From: Fulvivirga sp. M361
Lineage (GTDB): Bacteria; Bacteroidota; Bacteroidia; Cytophagales; Cyclobacteriaceae
DNA length: 64,000 nucleotides
Direction of reading: 5' to 3'
Assembly (NCBI RefSeq): GCF_007097395.1
Contig: NZ_VKDC01000013.1
Span: forward strand, 1-64,000
The translations under genes and the position numbers were made by a program. The notes under the pieces are model-generated. The model had not been told where the DNA came from. It searched no databases and saw only the letters and a list, made by a program, of their open reading frames with translations. Shown here piece by piece: positions 9,327 to 17,729 of this stretch; within the stretch, counting starts at the first letter, position 1, and each line of letters opens with the position of its first letter.

Positions 9327-10772
9327 TCAGTACTTCACTATGTTCTGGGCCATTTTTGGAAAAATTAAAAAATGAAATGGCAGTACGAGATACCAATATA
9401 AGCGCCCCCATAACCCTAATGGACGGAAGGTGGCCCTTTGTAACAAAAGTTTTTTGGTCGGTGTTTCGTTTATTTTAAATTCCAACCACGCTTCCCCCGG
9501 AAGTTTCATTTCTGCATAAAGAAGAAGGTGGCCTCTGTCACTATCTGCCAGTAACACGCGCCAGAAGTCCAATGAGTCACCTGCTTTAAGGTCTACCTGG
9601 CTTCTTCTGCCTCTGCGAAGTCCTACTCCACCAATGAGCTGGTCCAGAAAGCCTCTGATCTTCCATAAAGTATTGCCAAAGTACCAGCCTCGTTTTCCTC
9701 CAATTTGCCAGACATTGTTCAATACTTCGCTTGTTTCCCTATGAAATTCTACTGTTCTGGTATCACGGAAGCATCCATAACGGGGCACATCTACATAATC
9801 CAGAAAATTCTTATCAATATGATGATGGGTTATGGCATCCTTCCAGCTTGAGATCACGTTTTTTTGATTGATCTTACTGAAGGCCTTTTCGAGCGCTTCG
9901 GCATAGGAAAGGAGTTGTATAGACACAAGTTCCCGGATACCATGATTTTTGACGACGACATCGTTTTTCATGCTGTCTACCAGCTTACTTGCTAAGGTAT
10001 AGGCAGTAGACGTGACAAAGTAAAGCCATAAAGACGATAGCTTGGGTGTTAGTACAGGCAGTGTAATGATGGTTCGTTTTAGTCGTCGTGATTTTCCATA
10101 TTGCAATAACATTTCCTTATAGGTGAGTACATCGGGGCCACCAATATCGAAAACCTGGTGATAACATGCCTCATGGTGTAACACCCCCATCAGGTATTCT
10201 ATCACGTTTCTGATAGCGATAGGTTGACATTTACTTTTTAGCCACTTAGGTGCTATCATGACGGGAAGTTTTTCCACCAGGTCTCTGATGATTTCAAAGG
10301 ATGCGCTACCGGAACCTATGATCACTGCCGCTCTAAGCACCGTTACAGGTACTTTTGATGTCCTAAGCTGCTCTTCTACATTTTGCCGTGAAGCAAGGTG
10401 CTTTGAAAGCTCATCGGCATTGGATATACCTCCCAGGTATATTATTTGTTGACATGAAGTGGTGGAAATGTATGAGGCAAAATTGTATGCGGTGCATTTT
10501 TCCTGCTGCTCAAAACTCTCATAGGACTGAGTCAATGAATGGATCAGGTAATACGCTGCTTCAATATCAGTGGGTAACTCATTTGGCTCAATACTCTGAC
10601 TGAAGTCTGCTTCAATGACGGTAACATTTTCTAAAAATTTTTCACTGAAATCAGACCAATCAAATCGTCTTGAATCCCTTACAATACAGGTGACATGATG
10701 TCCTTCTTTTACCAGAACAGGCAATAATCGTCGTCCAATGTACCCGGTAGAGCCTGTGAGTAACACCTTCAT
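9327..10772 (-). CDS. SDR family oxidoreductase with C-terminal DUF2867-like domain
   Basis: The first ~300 residues form an extended/atypical SDR domain with the NAD(P) motif GSTGYIGRRLLP and IYLGGISN. The C-terminal ~170 residues (WQIGGKRGWYFGN ... RRGRRSQVDLKAGDSLDFWRV) match the DUF2867-type domain often fused to it. At 481 aa the length is typical. Substrate unknown. Its start overlaps the photolyase stop by 4 bp. Homologues next to photolyase genes are a recurring feature of light-inducible operons, so a role in repair or photo-oxidative protection is plausible but unproven. Confidence 0.85.
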   Translation of the reverse strand: MKVLLTGSTGYIGRRLLPVLVKEGHHVTCIVRDSRRFDWSDFSEKFLENVTVIEADFSQSIEPNELPTDIEAAYYLIHSLTQSYESFEQQEKCTAYNFASYISTTSCQQIIYLGGISNADELSKHLASRQNVEEQLRTSKVPVTVLRAAVIIGSGSASFEIIRDLVEKLPVMIAPKWLKSKCQPIAIRNVIEYLMGVLHHEACYHQVFDIGGPDVLTYKEMLLQYGKSRRLKRTIITLPVLTPKLSSLWLYFVTSTAYTLASKLVDSMKNDVVVKNHGIRELVSIQLLSYAEALEKAFSKINQKNVISSWKDAITHHHIDKNFLDYVDVPRYGCFRDTRTVEFHRETSEVLNNVWQIGGKRGWYFGNTLWKIRGFLDQLIGGVGLRRGRRSQVDLKAGDSLDFWRVLLADSDRGHLLLYAEMKLPGEAWLEFKINETPTKKLLLQRATFRPLGLWGRLYWYLVLPFHFLIFPKMAQNIVKY

Positions 10773-12073
10773 GCCAATGCCTCTTTGAAGGTGTTAAGGC
10801 ACCGCTCACGGGCAGCTTTATGTTCTACGATAGGCTTGGCATAATTCAATTCCTGGAACTCTGGAACCCATTGTCTGATATATTTTAGTTCCGGATCGAA
10901 TTTCCTGGTTTGTGATTCGGGATTGAAAATCCTGAAGTAGGGTTGTGCATCCGTACCGGTGCCGGCCGCCCACTGCCAGCCACCATTGTTAGAAGCTAAT
11001 TCATAGTCTAACAGTTTTTTTGCAAAATATGCTTCACCCCAACGCCAGTCTATGAGTAAATGTTTAGTCAGAAAACTGGCTACTATCATTCTTACGCGGT
11101 TGTGCATATAGCCGGTCGCATTAAGCTCCCGCATACCGGCGTCCACAATAGGATAACCTGTTTTTCCCTCGCACCAGGCTTGAAATTCATCTTCGTTATT
11201 ACGCCATTCCACAGCGTTATAATTGGTTTTGAAATTTTCCGTAACCACTCTCGGGAAATGCCATAGGATCACCTGGTAAAATTCCCTCCAATTTAACTCA
11301 TTAAGAAAAGTACTGCTTTTTCCCTCAGCCTGTTGTGCCAATTCGCGTATGCTGATTGTGCCAAAACGAAGGTGTACACCCAACCGCGAGGTACCATTTA
11401 CGGCAGGATAGTCCCGGTTTTCACCATATCTTTTAAGTATTGTATCCGAAACCGTTGAAGGTGGTACAACTAATTTTGATTTGGTGAACCCCATGTCTGC
11501 AAGCGATAGGATAGGAGCATTGGGTATTTGATAGTAGTTATCATAATAAGAAGCGGAAGGAACTGTCTTAAAATGACCAGGTGTAAGACTATCACGCCAG
11601 CGTCTGCTATATGGAGTGAATACTACATACGGGGTGCCATCATCTTTTAATACTGCGTCCGGTTCATGCAATACATGATCCTTAAATGTATTAAAAGATA
11701 TGTTTTGTTCTTGTGCAATTTCCTCTATCTCAGTATCTCTTTTTCTGGCATAAGGCTCATAGTCTCTATTTAGAAAAATGCCTTGCACATTGTAATCTTC
11801 CAATAGTTTGGCCCAAATAGTCTTGGGTTCGCCATAAAAGGTAAGTAGCGCGGCCCCTTTTTCTTTCAATACCTCATTAATCTTCGAGAGATGATGGTGA
11901 ATGAATGTGAGGCGAGCATCCGACCGGTCTTCCAGGGAATCTATGATCTGCGAATCAAAAATGAAAATGGGTAATACGGGGTGTTTTCCTTCCAAAGCTT
12001 TATGAAGCCCTGTATTATCCTCAAGTCTCAGGTCACGACGAAACCAGAATATATTAACAGGCTTTTTAGTCAT
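10769..12073 (-). CDS. phr: Deoxyribodipyrimidine photolyase (class I, CPD type)
   Basis: This flavoenzyme (434 aa) repairs UV-induced pyrimidine dimers using blue light. The N-terminal antenna domain begins NIFWFRRDLRLEDN. The FAD domain contains SRLGVHLRFG, LNWREFYQ, EGKTGYPIVDAGMRELNATGYMHNR and NNGGWQWAAGTGTD. The tryptophan electron-transfer triad is intact (W290, W343, W366), as is the Asn pair next to the flavin. It overlaps the small DUF6435 gene by 8 bp and the SDR gene by 4 bp, so it is cotranscribed with the carotenoid genes. Confidence 0.95.
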   Translation of the reverse strand: MTKKPVNIFWFRRDLRLEDNTGLHKALEGKHPVLPIFIFDSQIIDSLEDRSDARLTFIHHHLSKINEVLKEKGAALLTFYGEPKTIWAKLLEDYNVQGIFLNRDYEPYARKRDTEIEEIAQEQNISFNTFKDHVLHEPDAVLKDDGTPYVVFTPYSRRWRDSLTPGHFKTVPSASYYDNYYQIPNAPILSLADMGFTKSKLVVPPSTVSDTILKRYGENRDYPAVNGTSRLGVHLRFGTISIRELAQQAEGKSSTFLNELNWREFYQVILWHFPRVVTENFKTNYNAVEWRNNEDEFQAWCEGKTGYPIVDAGMRELNATGYMHNRVRMIVASFLTKHLLIDWRWGEAYFAKKLLDYELASNNGGWQWAAGTGTDAQPYFRIFNPESQTRKFDPELKYIRQWVPEFQELNYAKPIVEHKAARERCLNTFKEALA

Positions 12074-12242
12074 TAGTACCTTGCAGGGTTTGAATTTCCT
12101 TTTCCAGCGCTTCTATGGCCTCCATTTTGGTGGCATAAAGCTTCAAGTCTCCGGAGCGCTGGACTTGCATCGCTTCTTCAAGCAATTTGGATTTTTTCTT
12201 TTTAAGTTTTTTTATGGGATCTGATTTGAAAAGTGAGAACAT
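12066..12242 (-). CDS. DUF6435 family small protein (58 aa)
   Basis: The short frame translates to a lysine-rich coiled protein. It starts MFSLFKSDPIKKLKKKK and continues with EEAMQVQRSGDLKLYA and AIEALEKEIQTL. This matches my memory of the DUF6435 family (MFGLFKSDP... starts). It has no membrane segment. Its stop overlaps the photolyase start by 8 bp, and a 48-bp gap separates it from idi. Function unknown. The location makes it a candidate accessory factor of the light-induced operon. Confidence 0.75.
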   Translation of the reverse strand: MFSLFKSDPIKKLKKKKSKLLEEAMQVQRSGDLKLYATKMEAIEALEKEIQTLQGTND

Positions 12243-12290
12243 ATAAGCTAAAGTTGTTATATCAAACTAACAGCTTTAACACCGGGATGT

Positions 12291-12815
12291 TCATCGGATT
12301 ATGTCTGAAGAAACATGATTTTCATAACTGTCCATAATGATCTTAAACCACGCGGTATACTGTTCGGGGTTGCTTTTGATACTCTGTCTCACATTTTTTA
12401 TAGATGAGAATTTCCAATCTTCTACTTCATCATAGTTAAGTGTAGGGGCCTCATCATAGATAGCGGTGTAAACATGATCTAATTCGTGTTCAATAAGGTT
12501 TTGATCCAGGTGAGCACGATAAATGAATTTATAAAGAAATTCGGGCTGAAGGTCAATGCCCATTTCTTCTATCAAACGACGGTGAGTAGCCTGTTCCATC
12601 GATTCGTTTTCCCGGGGATGACTACAACATGTATTTGTCCATAAACCACCGGAGTGATATTTGTGCTTAGCCCTTTTTTGAAGCATTAGCTCCCCTTTGG
12701 AATTAAAGACCAATACAGAAAATGCCCGGTGCAAAACACCGCGTTGGTGGGCTTCCATTTTTTCCATGGTGCCCAATTGGTCATCGTTGGTATTTACCAA
12801 TATAACGTGCTCCAA
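12291..12815 (-). CDS. idi: Isopentenyl-diphosphate delta-isomerase (type I)
   Basis: This Nudix-fold enzyme (174 aa) interconverts IPP and DMAPP, feeding isoprenoid units into carotenoid synthesis. The signature WTNTCCSHPRENES contains the catalytic Cys and metal-binding His, and HRRLIEEMGI is the Nudix helix. Two conserved Glu residues follow in the region IEHELDHVY. The start is a TTG only 2 bp after the crtB stop, with no better ATG nearby, which points to translational coupling. Confidence 0.93.
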   Translation of the reverse strand: MEHVILVNTNDDQLGTMEKMEAHQRGVLHRAFSVLVFNSKGELMLQKRAKHKYHSGGLWTNTCCSHPRENESMEQATHRRLIEEMGIDLQPEFLYKFIYRAHLDQNLIEHELDHVYTAIYDEAPTLNYDEVEDWKFSSIKNVRQSIKSNPEQYTAWFKIIMDSYENHVSSDIIR

Positions 12816-12817
12816 GG

Positions 12818-13654
12818 CTAAATAAGATTTAGTCTATGTTTGATGTACGAATAAAATAATATGGACAGCTTACGTTGATTGGGTATCCTGATGCGTTCGT
12901 TGAGGACATGAGCAGGACGTACTTTCTTTATTTTTTTAAAGAGATTATGGTAATAAACATAGGCCAGGTAAACGCCGAATCTTGCGCTTTGGGGAAGCCT
13001 TTTAATACCTTCAAAACCCATTTTAAAATCCTCATCAATATCCTCCTCAATGGTCTGCTTGTTTTCAGCATTGAACTCAGACATTTCAAGGCCCGGGAAA
13101 TAAGTTCTGCCCATATCTACATAGTCGGATTCAAGGTCACGAAGAAAATTGATTTTTTGAAATGCTGAGCCAAGCTTCATGGCAAAAGGTTTGAGTTCAA
13201 GATATTTTTTCTCATCTCCTTTACAAAATACCTTTAAACACATAAGACCTACCACCTCAGCCGAACCCAAAATGTACATTTCAAATTTTTCCTGATCATA
13301 GGTTTGGTCCGCGAGGTCCATTTCCATACTGTATAAAAACTGATCGATCAATTCATGATCTATATAGTATGTGTTGACCGCATGTTGAAAACTATTTAAG
13401 ATAGGATTTAAACTAATGCCTTCTTCAATAGCAAGGTAAGTGTCTTTTTTAAAGCGTTCAAGAAGGGTCTTTTTATCATAGTCATGGAAGGTATCCACTA
13501 TTTCATCTGCAAAGCGTACAAAACCGTAAATAGCACAAATGGGGTCTCTTAGTTCTTTTGAAAGACACCTTATCCCTAAAGAAAACGAGGTGCTGTAAGA
13601 AGTAGTGGCTAGCTTACTGCACTTTTGAGACACGTGATCAAAGAGTTGCTTCAT
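12818..13654 (-). CDS. crtB: Phytoene synthase (CrtB)
   Basis: This enzyme condenses two GGPP to 15-cis-phytoene, the first committed step. The 278-aa protein has the squalene/phytoene synthase fold. Its two Asp-rich motifs are visible as RFADEIVD and RDLESDYVDMGRTYFP. The N-terminal YSTSFSLGIRCL region is also typical. It overlaps crtI by 4 bp. The GGPP synthase it needs is not in this window. Confidence 0.94.
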   Translation of the reverse strand: MKQLFDHVSQKCSKLATTSYSTSFSLGIRCLSKELRDPICAIYGFVRFADEIVDTFHDYDKKTLLERFKKDTYLAIEEGISLNPILNSFQHAVNTYYIDHELIDQFLYSMEMDLADQTYDQEKFEMYILGSAEVVGLMCLKVFCKGDEKKYLELKPFAMKLGSAFQKINFLRDLESDYVDMGRTYFPGLEMSEFNAENKQTIEEDIDEDFKMGFEGIKRLPQSARFGVYLAYVYYHNLFKKIKKVRPAHVLNERIRIPNQRKLSILFYSYIKHRLNLI

Positions 13655-15129
13655 TTTTTATTAACCTGTTTGAGGATTTCTTCCGCCACAACCTGCCCCG
13701 ATATTAACGATGGTGGGACTCCGGGCCCCGGTACGGTCAATTGACCAGTATAATAAAGATTTTTTACTTTTTTACTTTTCATTGATGGCTTTAATAACGC
13801 TGTTTGCTTTAAAGTGTTTGCAAGTCCGTAAGCATTTCCTTTAAAGGCATTATAATCGCTGATGAAATCATTGTGAGCATAACTCTTTTTAAAGATGATA
13901 TGATCCTTGATCTTCTGATGGGTCAGGCGTTCCATCCGATCCATCACCATTTCAAAATATTTTTCCCTTGTACTTTCATCATCCGATAGATCCGGGGCGG
14001 TGGGAATTAAGATGAATACATTTTCCATACCTTCCGGAGCGGCAGTAGGATCAGTTTTAGACGTACAGCACACGTAGAATAATGGTTTTGAAGGCCACTT
14101 GGGGTCTTCATATATTTCTTTGGCATGTACTTCAAAAGACTCATCAAAGTATAAATTATGATGGCTTAAGTTCTCTAATTTTTTATCAATACCGAGATAA
14201 AAAATCAGACTTGAGGGAGCCATTGCTCTTGTGTCCCAATATTTGTCGTCATAAGTCCTGAATTTTTCAGGTAGCAAGTGCTGTTCAATATGATGGTAAT
14301 CGGCGCCACCTACTATGAAATCAAAGGTTTTTATTTCCCCTTTCACTTTTAATCCTTTGGCTTTTACTGCATTCATATGGATTTCCTCCACCGGGGTGTC
14401 AAAATGAAAGGTGACACCAAGAGAAATAGCTAATTGATGCATTGCCTTAACGATCTCGTGCATCCCTCCCATAGGATACCATGTGCCCAATGAAATATCG
14501 GCGTAATTCATTAAGCTGTATAATGCCGGTGTTTTGCTCGGCATGGCGCCAAGGAAAAGTACCGGGAATTCCAGTAGTTGGATAAGTTTTGGATGTTTGA
14601 AGTATTTTCTGATATACTTCGACATGGACTGGAAAATGTGGAGTTTGAATACTCCTTTAATAAGTTTTAGATCAGCAAATTCTATTAATGACTGCCCGGG
14701 TTTATAAACCAGTTCGTTGATGCCTACTTCATATTTGTAAGCGGCCTCATCCAGGAAAGCTTTCAATTGACGACTACTTCCAGGCTCCAGGCTGTCAAAC
14801 CACTCGCCTAATTTTTCTACTGAAGCTGGAATATCCACCGGCAGATCATCTGAAAAAAAGATCTTATAGGAAGGGTCTAATCTTTCTAACTGGTAAAAGT
14901 CAGCCGTAGATTTAGAAAACTTATTAAAAAAACGTTCGAAAACATCGGGCATCCAATACCAACTGGGCCCCATATCAAAAGTAAATCCTTTAGAAGAGAA
15001 CTGGCGTGCTCTGCCGCCCGGGGTACTGTTCTTTTCGAATAATTCTACGTCACAACCGGCGTCGGCCAGACAACAAGCTGCTGCTAATCCAGCAAACCCG
15101 GACCCTATGACCGCTATTTTTTTTGTCAT
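13651..15129 (-). CDS. crtI: Phytoene desaturase (CrtI)
   Basis: This FAD-dependent enzyme (492 aa) desaturates phytoene stepwise to lycopene. The N-terminal dinucleotide-binding motif is IAVIGSGFAGLAAA, followed by GGRARQFSSKGFTFDMGPSWYWMP. The C-terminal LYYTGQLTVPGPGVPPSLISG is the bacterial-type carotenoid desaturase signature. It starts 9 bp after the sigma factor gene, on the same strand, so the two are likely cotranscribed. It is clearly different in sequence from the second desaturase at 20680-22146. Confidence 0.93.
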   Translation of the reverse strand: MTKKIAVIGSGFAGLAAACCLADAGCDVELFEKNSTPGGRARQFSSKGFTFDMGPSWYWMPDVFERFFNKFSKSTADFYQLERLDPSYKIFFSDDLPVDIPASVEKLGEWFDSLEPGSSRQLKAFLDEAAYKYEVGINELVYKPGQSLIEFADLKLIKGVFKLHIFQSMSKYIRKYFKHPKLIQLLEFPVLFLGAMPSKTPALYSLMNYADISLGTWYPMGGMHEIVKAMHQLAISLGVTFHFDTPVEEIHMNAVKAKGLKVKGEIKTFDFIVGGADYHHIEQHLLPEKFRTYDDKYWDTRAMAPSSLIFYLGIDKKLENLSHHNLYFDESFEVHAKEIYEDPKWPSKPLFYVCCTSKTDPTAAPEGMENVFILIPTAPDLSDDESTREKYFEMVMDRMERLTHQKIKDHIIFKKSYAHNDFISDYNAFKGNAYGLANTLKQTALLKPSMKSKKVKNLYYTGQLTVPGPGVPPSLISGQVVAEEILKQVNKK

Positions 15130-15138
15130 GCTTATTAA

Positions 15139-15657
15139 TTAATAAGCATAAGCTAACAATTTTTTCTGTATTTCCTTTCTGGCATGGAATATTCTGTTTT
15201 TCACCGTCCCGATCGGTATATTTAAATAATCAGCTATTTCATGGTATTTATAACCTTCCGTATGCATTTTAAACGGTGTCAATAAGTCTTCTTTAATTTC
15301 ATTGATACACTTGGTGATGTCCTTATATTCATAATTTCCATCCGGTGTATTGAAGGTATGGTTATCAGGTACATTAAGATAGTATGATTCCTTGGTGTCG
15401 TCCAAAGTAGTACGAGCTCTTTGCGCTTTACGATAATTATTGATGAACGTATTACGCATGATAGTATAAAGCCACCCTTTCAGATTGGTATTTTGCTTAA
15501 ACTTATCTCTATAGGTCAGTGCCTTCAGGATAGTATCCTGGATCAGATCTTCTGATTCTTCCTGATCTTTTGTGAACTTCTTAGTGAATAATTCTAGCGT
15601 TTCATGGAGAGAAGCTATTTTGTGATCAAATTCCATTGCCGTCATAGTGTTTAACAT
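15139..15657 (-). CDS. ECF-type RNA polymerase sigma factor heading the carotenoid operon
   Basis: This 172-aa sigma-70-family protein has regions 2 (ESEDLIQDTILKALTY, LKGWLYTIMRNTFINNYRK) and 4 (YKYHEIADYLNIPIGTVKNRIFHARKEI). No anti-sigma gene is next to it. The nearest regulator is the B12-domain MerR protein upstream. The plausible logic is that the MerR protein represses the sigma gene in the dark and the sigma factor amplifies expression of this operon and of distant light genes. Internal ATGs at codons 5 and 8 are alternative starts. A good -33/-7 promoter lies 19-48 bp upstream. Confidence 0.9.
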   Translation of the reverse strand: MLNTMTAMEFDHKIASLHETLELFTKKFTKDQEESEDLIQDTILKALTYRDKFKQNTNLKGWLYTIMRNTFINNYRKAQRARTTLDDTKESYYLNVPDNHTFNTPDGNYEYKDITKCINEIKEDLLTPFKMHTEGYKYHEIADYLNIPIGTVKNRIFHARKEIQKKLLAYAY

Positions 15658-15669
15658 TTATGGTGAAAC

Positions 15670-15755
15670 GTTAAACAAAATTACAAGATTAGATTTCTTA
15701 TACAATATTTTGTTTAAGTTTTTTTTTGTAAACTTTAAACATTGTGTTTAAACAC
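15670..15755. promoter_or_regulatory. TGTTTAA-type repeat cluster, candidate B12-MerR operator
   Basis: The spacer between the MerR gene and the sigma gene holds at least four related elements: gttaaaca (15670-15677), tgtttaag (15711-15718), tttaaaca (15734-15741) and the perfect 12-bp palindrome gtgtttaaacac (15744-15755). They flank and overlap the sigma-gene promoter. Repeated half-sites at an operon start are what a MerR/CarH-like oligomeric repressor would bind. The link is inferred from position only. Confidence 0.5.
15676..15705 (-). promoter_or_regulatory. Bacteroidota -33/-7 promoter of the sigma/crt operon
   Basis: On the minus strand a perfect TAnnTTTG element (TAATTTTG, 15676-15683) is preceded by TTG (15703-15705) with a 19-bp spacer, matching the Bacteroidota housekeeping consensus. 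Transcription would start near 15670, leaving a short leader before the ATG at 15657. Confidence 0.55.
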
Positions 15756-15793
15756 CTATTGAGGCATTTATATGCAAGTAAAGGCGGAAAGTG

Positions 15794-16678
15794 TTAAATT
15801 TTAGAAGAAAACAACTCTTTTAGTGCCAGAGCGTCCTCAAAGAAGTGTAGATTTTTAAACTGACTCAGACTTTGTTTAAGTTGTGACTGGCCCGTGATAT
15901 ATATGTCGGTACCATTGAAAGTTTCTGCGAGATTTTTTAAAAATTGATTCAGCTGACGTGCAGAGGGACTGTACGATATAGATGCTACCATCATATCCGG
16001 TTGAATTATCTCAACACTCTTAACCAGATCATCAAAAGGTACATACTGTCCTAAATAGTAAGTTTTGAATTTCAGCTTTTTCAGCAGGTAATGAAAGAAT
16101 AACAAACCAATTTCATGCATTTCATTTTCAGGAAGGAAAAAGGCGACTTTTTTCGCATTTTCATCCGTTTTTACATCGAGCCCATCAATGGCTACAATTA
16201 TTTTCTGACGAATTAGGTTCGTAATGAAATGTTCTTGTATCGGGCTTATATTGCCTGACAACCATAACACTCCTATCTTGGTCAGGAAAGGATAGATAAT
16301 TTCGAGGAGTGTTCTTTCGAAGCCAATTTTCAGAATAAATCCTGCCAATTTCTTTTCAAAGCCCACTTCATCAAAATCGATCATGCAAATAGTGAGTTGA
16401 TCAATAAATAAGGCCGCGTCTGTTTTTTCTTCTGAAAGTTGCTTAACGGTATTCGTTAATTCTTTAATGGATAAGTCAGCAATATATGAGATCTTATACC
16501 CATTATTATTTAGAATAGAGACATTGAGGATTTTCTTCAGATCGTCATCCGAGTAGAACCTGATATTGGTATCAGTGCGTTTTGGATCTATGATCTGATG
16601 CCTTTTCTCCCAAATCCTAATCGTATGGGCCTTAATGCCCGATAACTTTTCAAGTTCCTTAATCGAATAATTTCCCAT
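15794..16678 (-). CDS. MerR regulator with cobalamin-binding domain (CarH/LitR-like photoreceptor)
   Basis: This is a 294-aa repressor. Residues 1-70 form the MerR winged helix (YSIKELEKLSGIKAHTIRIWEKRH). A helical bundle follows (about 90-165), then a B12-binding Rossmann domain (about 175-294). Both adenosylcobalamin photoreceptor signatures are present: W139-x9-E149-H150 and E186-x-H188-x-x-G191. In known CarH proteins, AdoCbl promotes DNA-bound tetramers in the dark and light breaks the Co-C bond, releasing DNA. One deviation is that the residue after the Trp is Leu140, where Thermus CarH has the His that ligates cobalt after illumination. It is upstream of, and codirectional with, the sigma/crt operon. 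The light-control role is inferred from motifs and context. Confidence 0.88.
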   Translation of the reverse strand: MGNYSIKELEKLSGIKAHTIRIWEKRHQIIDPKRTDTNIRFYSDDDLKKILNVSILNNNGYKISYIADLSIKELTNTVKQLSEEKTDAALFIDQLTICMIDFDEVGFEKKLAGFILKIGFERTLLEIIYPFLTKIGVLWLSGNISPIQEHFITNLIRQKIIVAIDGLDVKTDENAKKVAFFLPENEMHEIGLLFFHYLLKKLKFKTYYLGQYVPFDDLVKSVEIIQPDMMVASISYSPSARQLNQFLKNLAETFNGTDIYITGQSQLKQSLSQFKNLHFFEDALALKELFSSKI

Positions 16679-16999
16679 CTCTATCCCTGATCTAACTGGT
16701 AAACAAGCACTGTTCTCATTTGTTTCACATTGTTATGATTATTGTTTTTTGTGCCAAAAAACTTTAATGCGCTTTTACGGTTATCCAGTGGTTTAGCGAA
16801 GAGTAAACTTATTTTATCCTCTCGTACGGCTTACAAATGTATAAAAATCAAGTTAATCAACCGTTTTTCTGATGAGTTGTTCGCGAATGTAAGCCTTATT
16901 AATGTGATGTGCTTTAAGTCTTCAAATTGCATAAATCAGATACAATTTGTATACTTTTTTGTTGAATGAAAATGCTCTGTTGTCTCATTTTGTGAAAGC

Positions 17000-17620
17000 G
17001 TGCTTTGATGGTTAAGCTTCGGTCTATCAAGGTTTTCTGAATGGATTGGCTCATATGTTTTGTGGTCTCCTCAATTCGCTTCTTCCTGGTTTCGGGCCGT
17101 TTTGCATTCATTATCTATTCCAGAATTCTCTTTTACTGATCTTGGAAAAAGTTCATAGTTTTTCCTGGTTCCAGGTATTTTATCTAATTCATTTGCCAGA
17201 TCCTGAGGAATTACCAGGCTTTCTACGTCATCTAAGGCATTTCAGATGCCATTTTCTGTTGCAATGTGTACCATTTCATTGCCTGCCGCTGCCATATGCC
17301 CTTCTTTTTACAACTTTTTTACTTTTTCCTTATTGATCCTGCTCCAGTTGCTTGTTGTTTTACGTTTGGAGAAAAATCGGTAGTAGCTTTCCGGGTCTCT
17401 TTTATTTAGGTTTACCGTCAATCCCACCAAAGCACAATGCTTCATCTACAGCCTCATTGTAGTATACACTGGGTGCATTACTGTCTTTTTACAGGATAAG
17501 CCATACACTTTTTTCCGTTAGATGGTGTTTCTTGAGCCAGTTTCGCAAAACAGAGGTAATTTTGGCGCGAAATGTATGTTCCTTCTCTTCTTCCGTTACC
17601 TGTAAAATCAATATTCTTTA
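17000..17620 (-). pseudogene. Decayed YdeI/OmpD-associated (bacteriocin-protection) family gene
   Basis: Translating the minus strand in several frames recovers consecutive family segments broken by stops and frameshifts. In order these are WLKKHHLTEKSVWLIL (then a stop), APSVYYNEAVDEALCFGGID, a shift, YYRFFSKRKTTSNWSRINKE, a stop, KEGHMAAAG, NALDDVESLVIPQDLANELD, FPRSVKENSG, a shift, and AKRPETRKKRIEETTK. These line up along the ~190-aa YdeI-like family from near N- to C-terminus, so it is a single old gene in decay. At least two frameshifts and three in-frame stops are visible. Apart from this remnant, I see nothing convincing in 16679-17729. Confidence 0.8.
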
Positions 17621-17729
17621 TCGTTTTTACAATTCATCCAGGTAATTCTACAGTTCAGTAAGTACTTTTTTCAACATGCCACACCCGTGGTGATATTAGC
17701 ATCATATTTTAACACAAACCCAAAAGATC

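Noticed and set aside
17046-17336. 96-codon plus-strand ORF
   Set aside because: It runs antisense through the decayed YdeI-family gene; composition is unlike a protein (Leu/Phe/His-rich without pattern).
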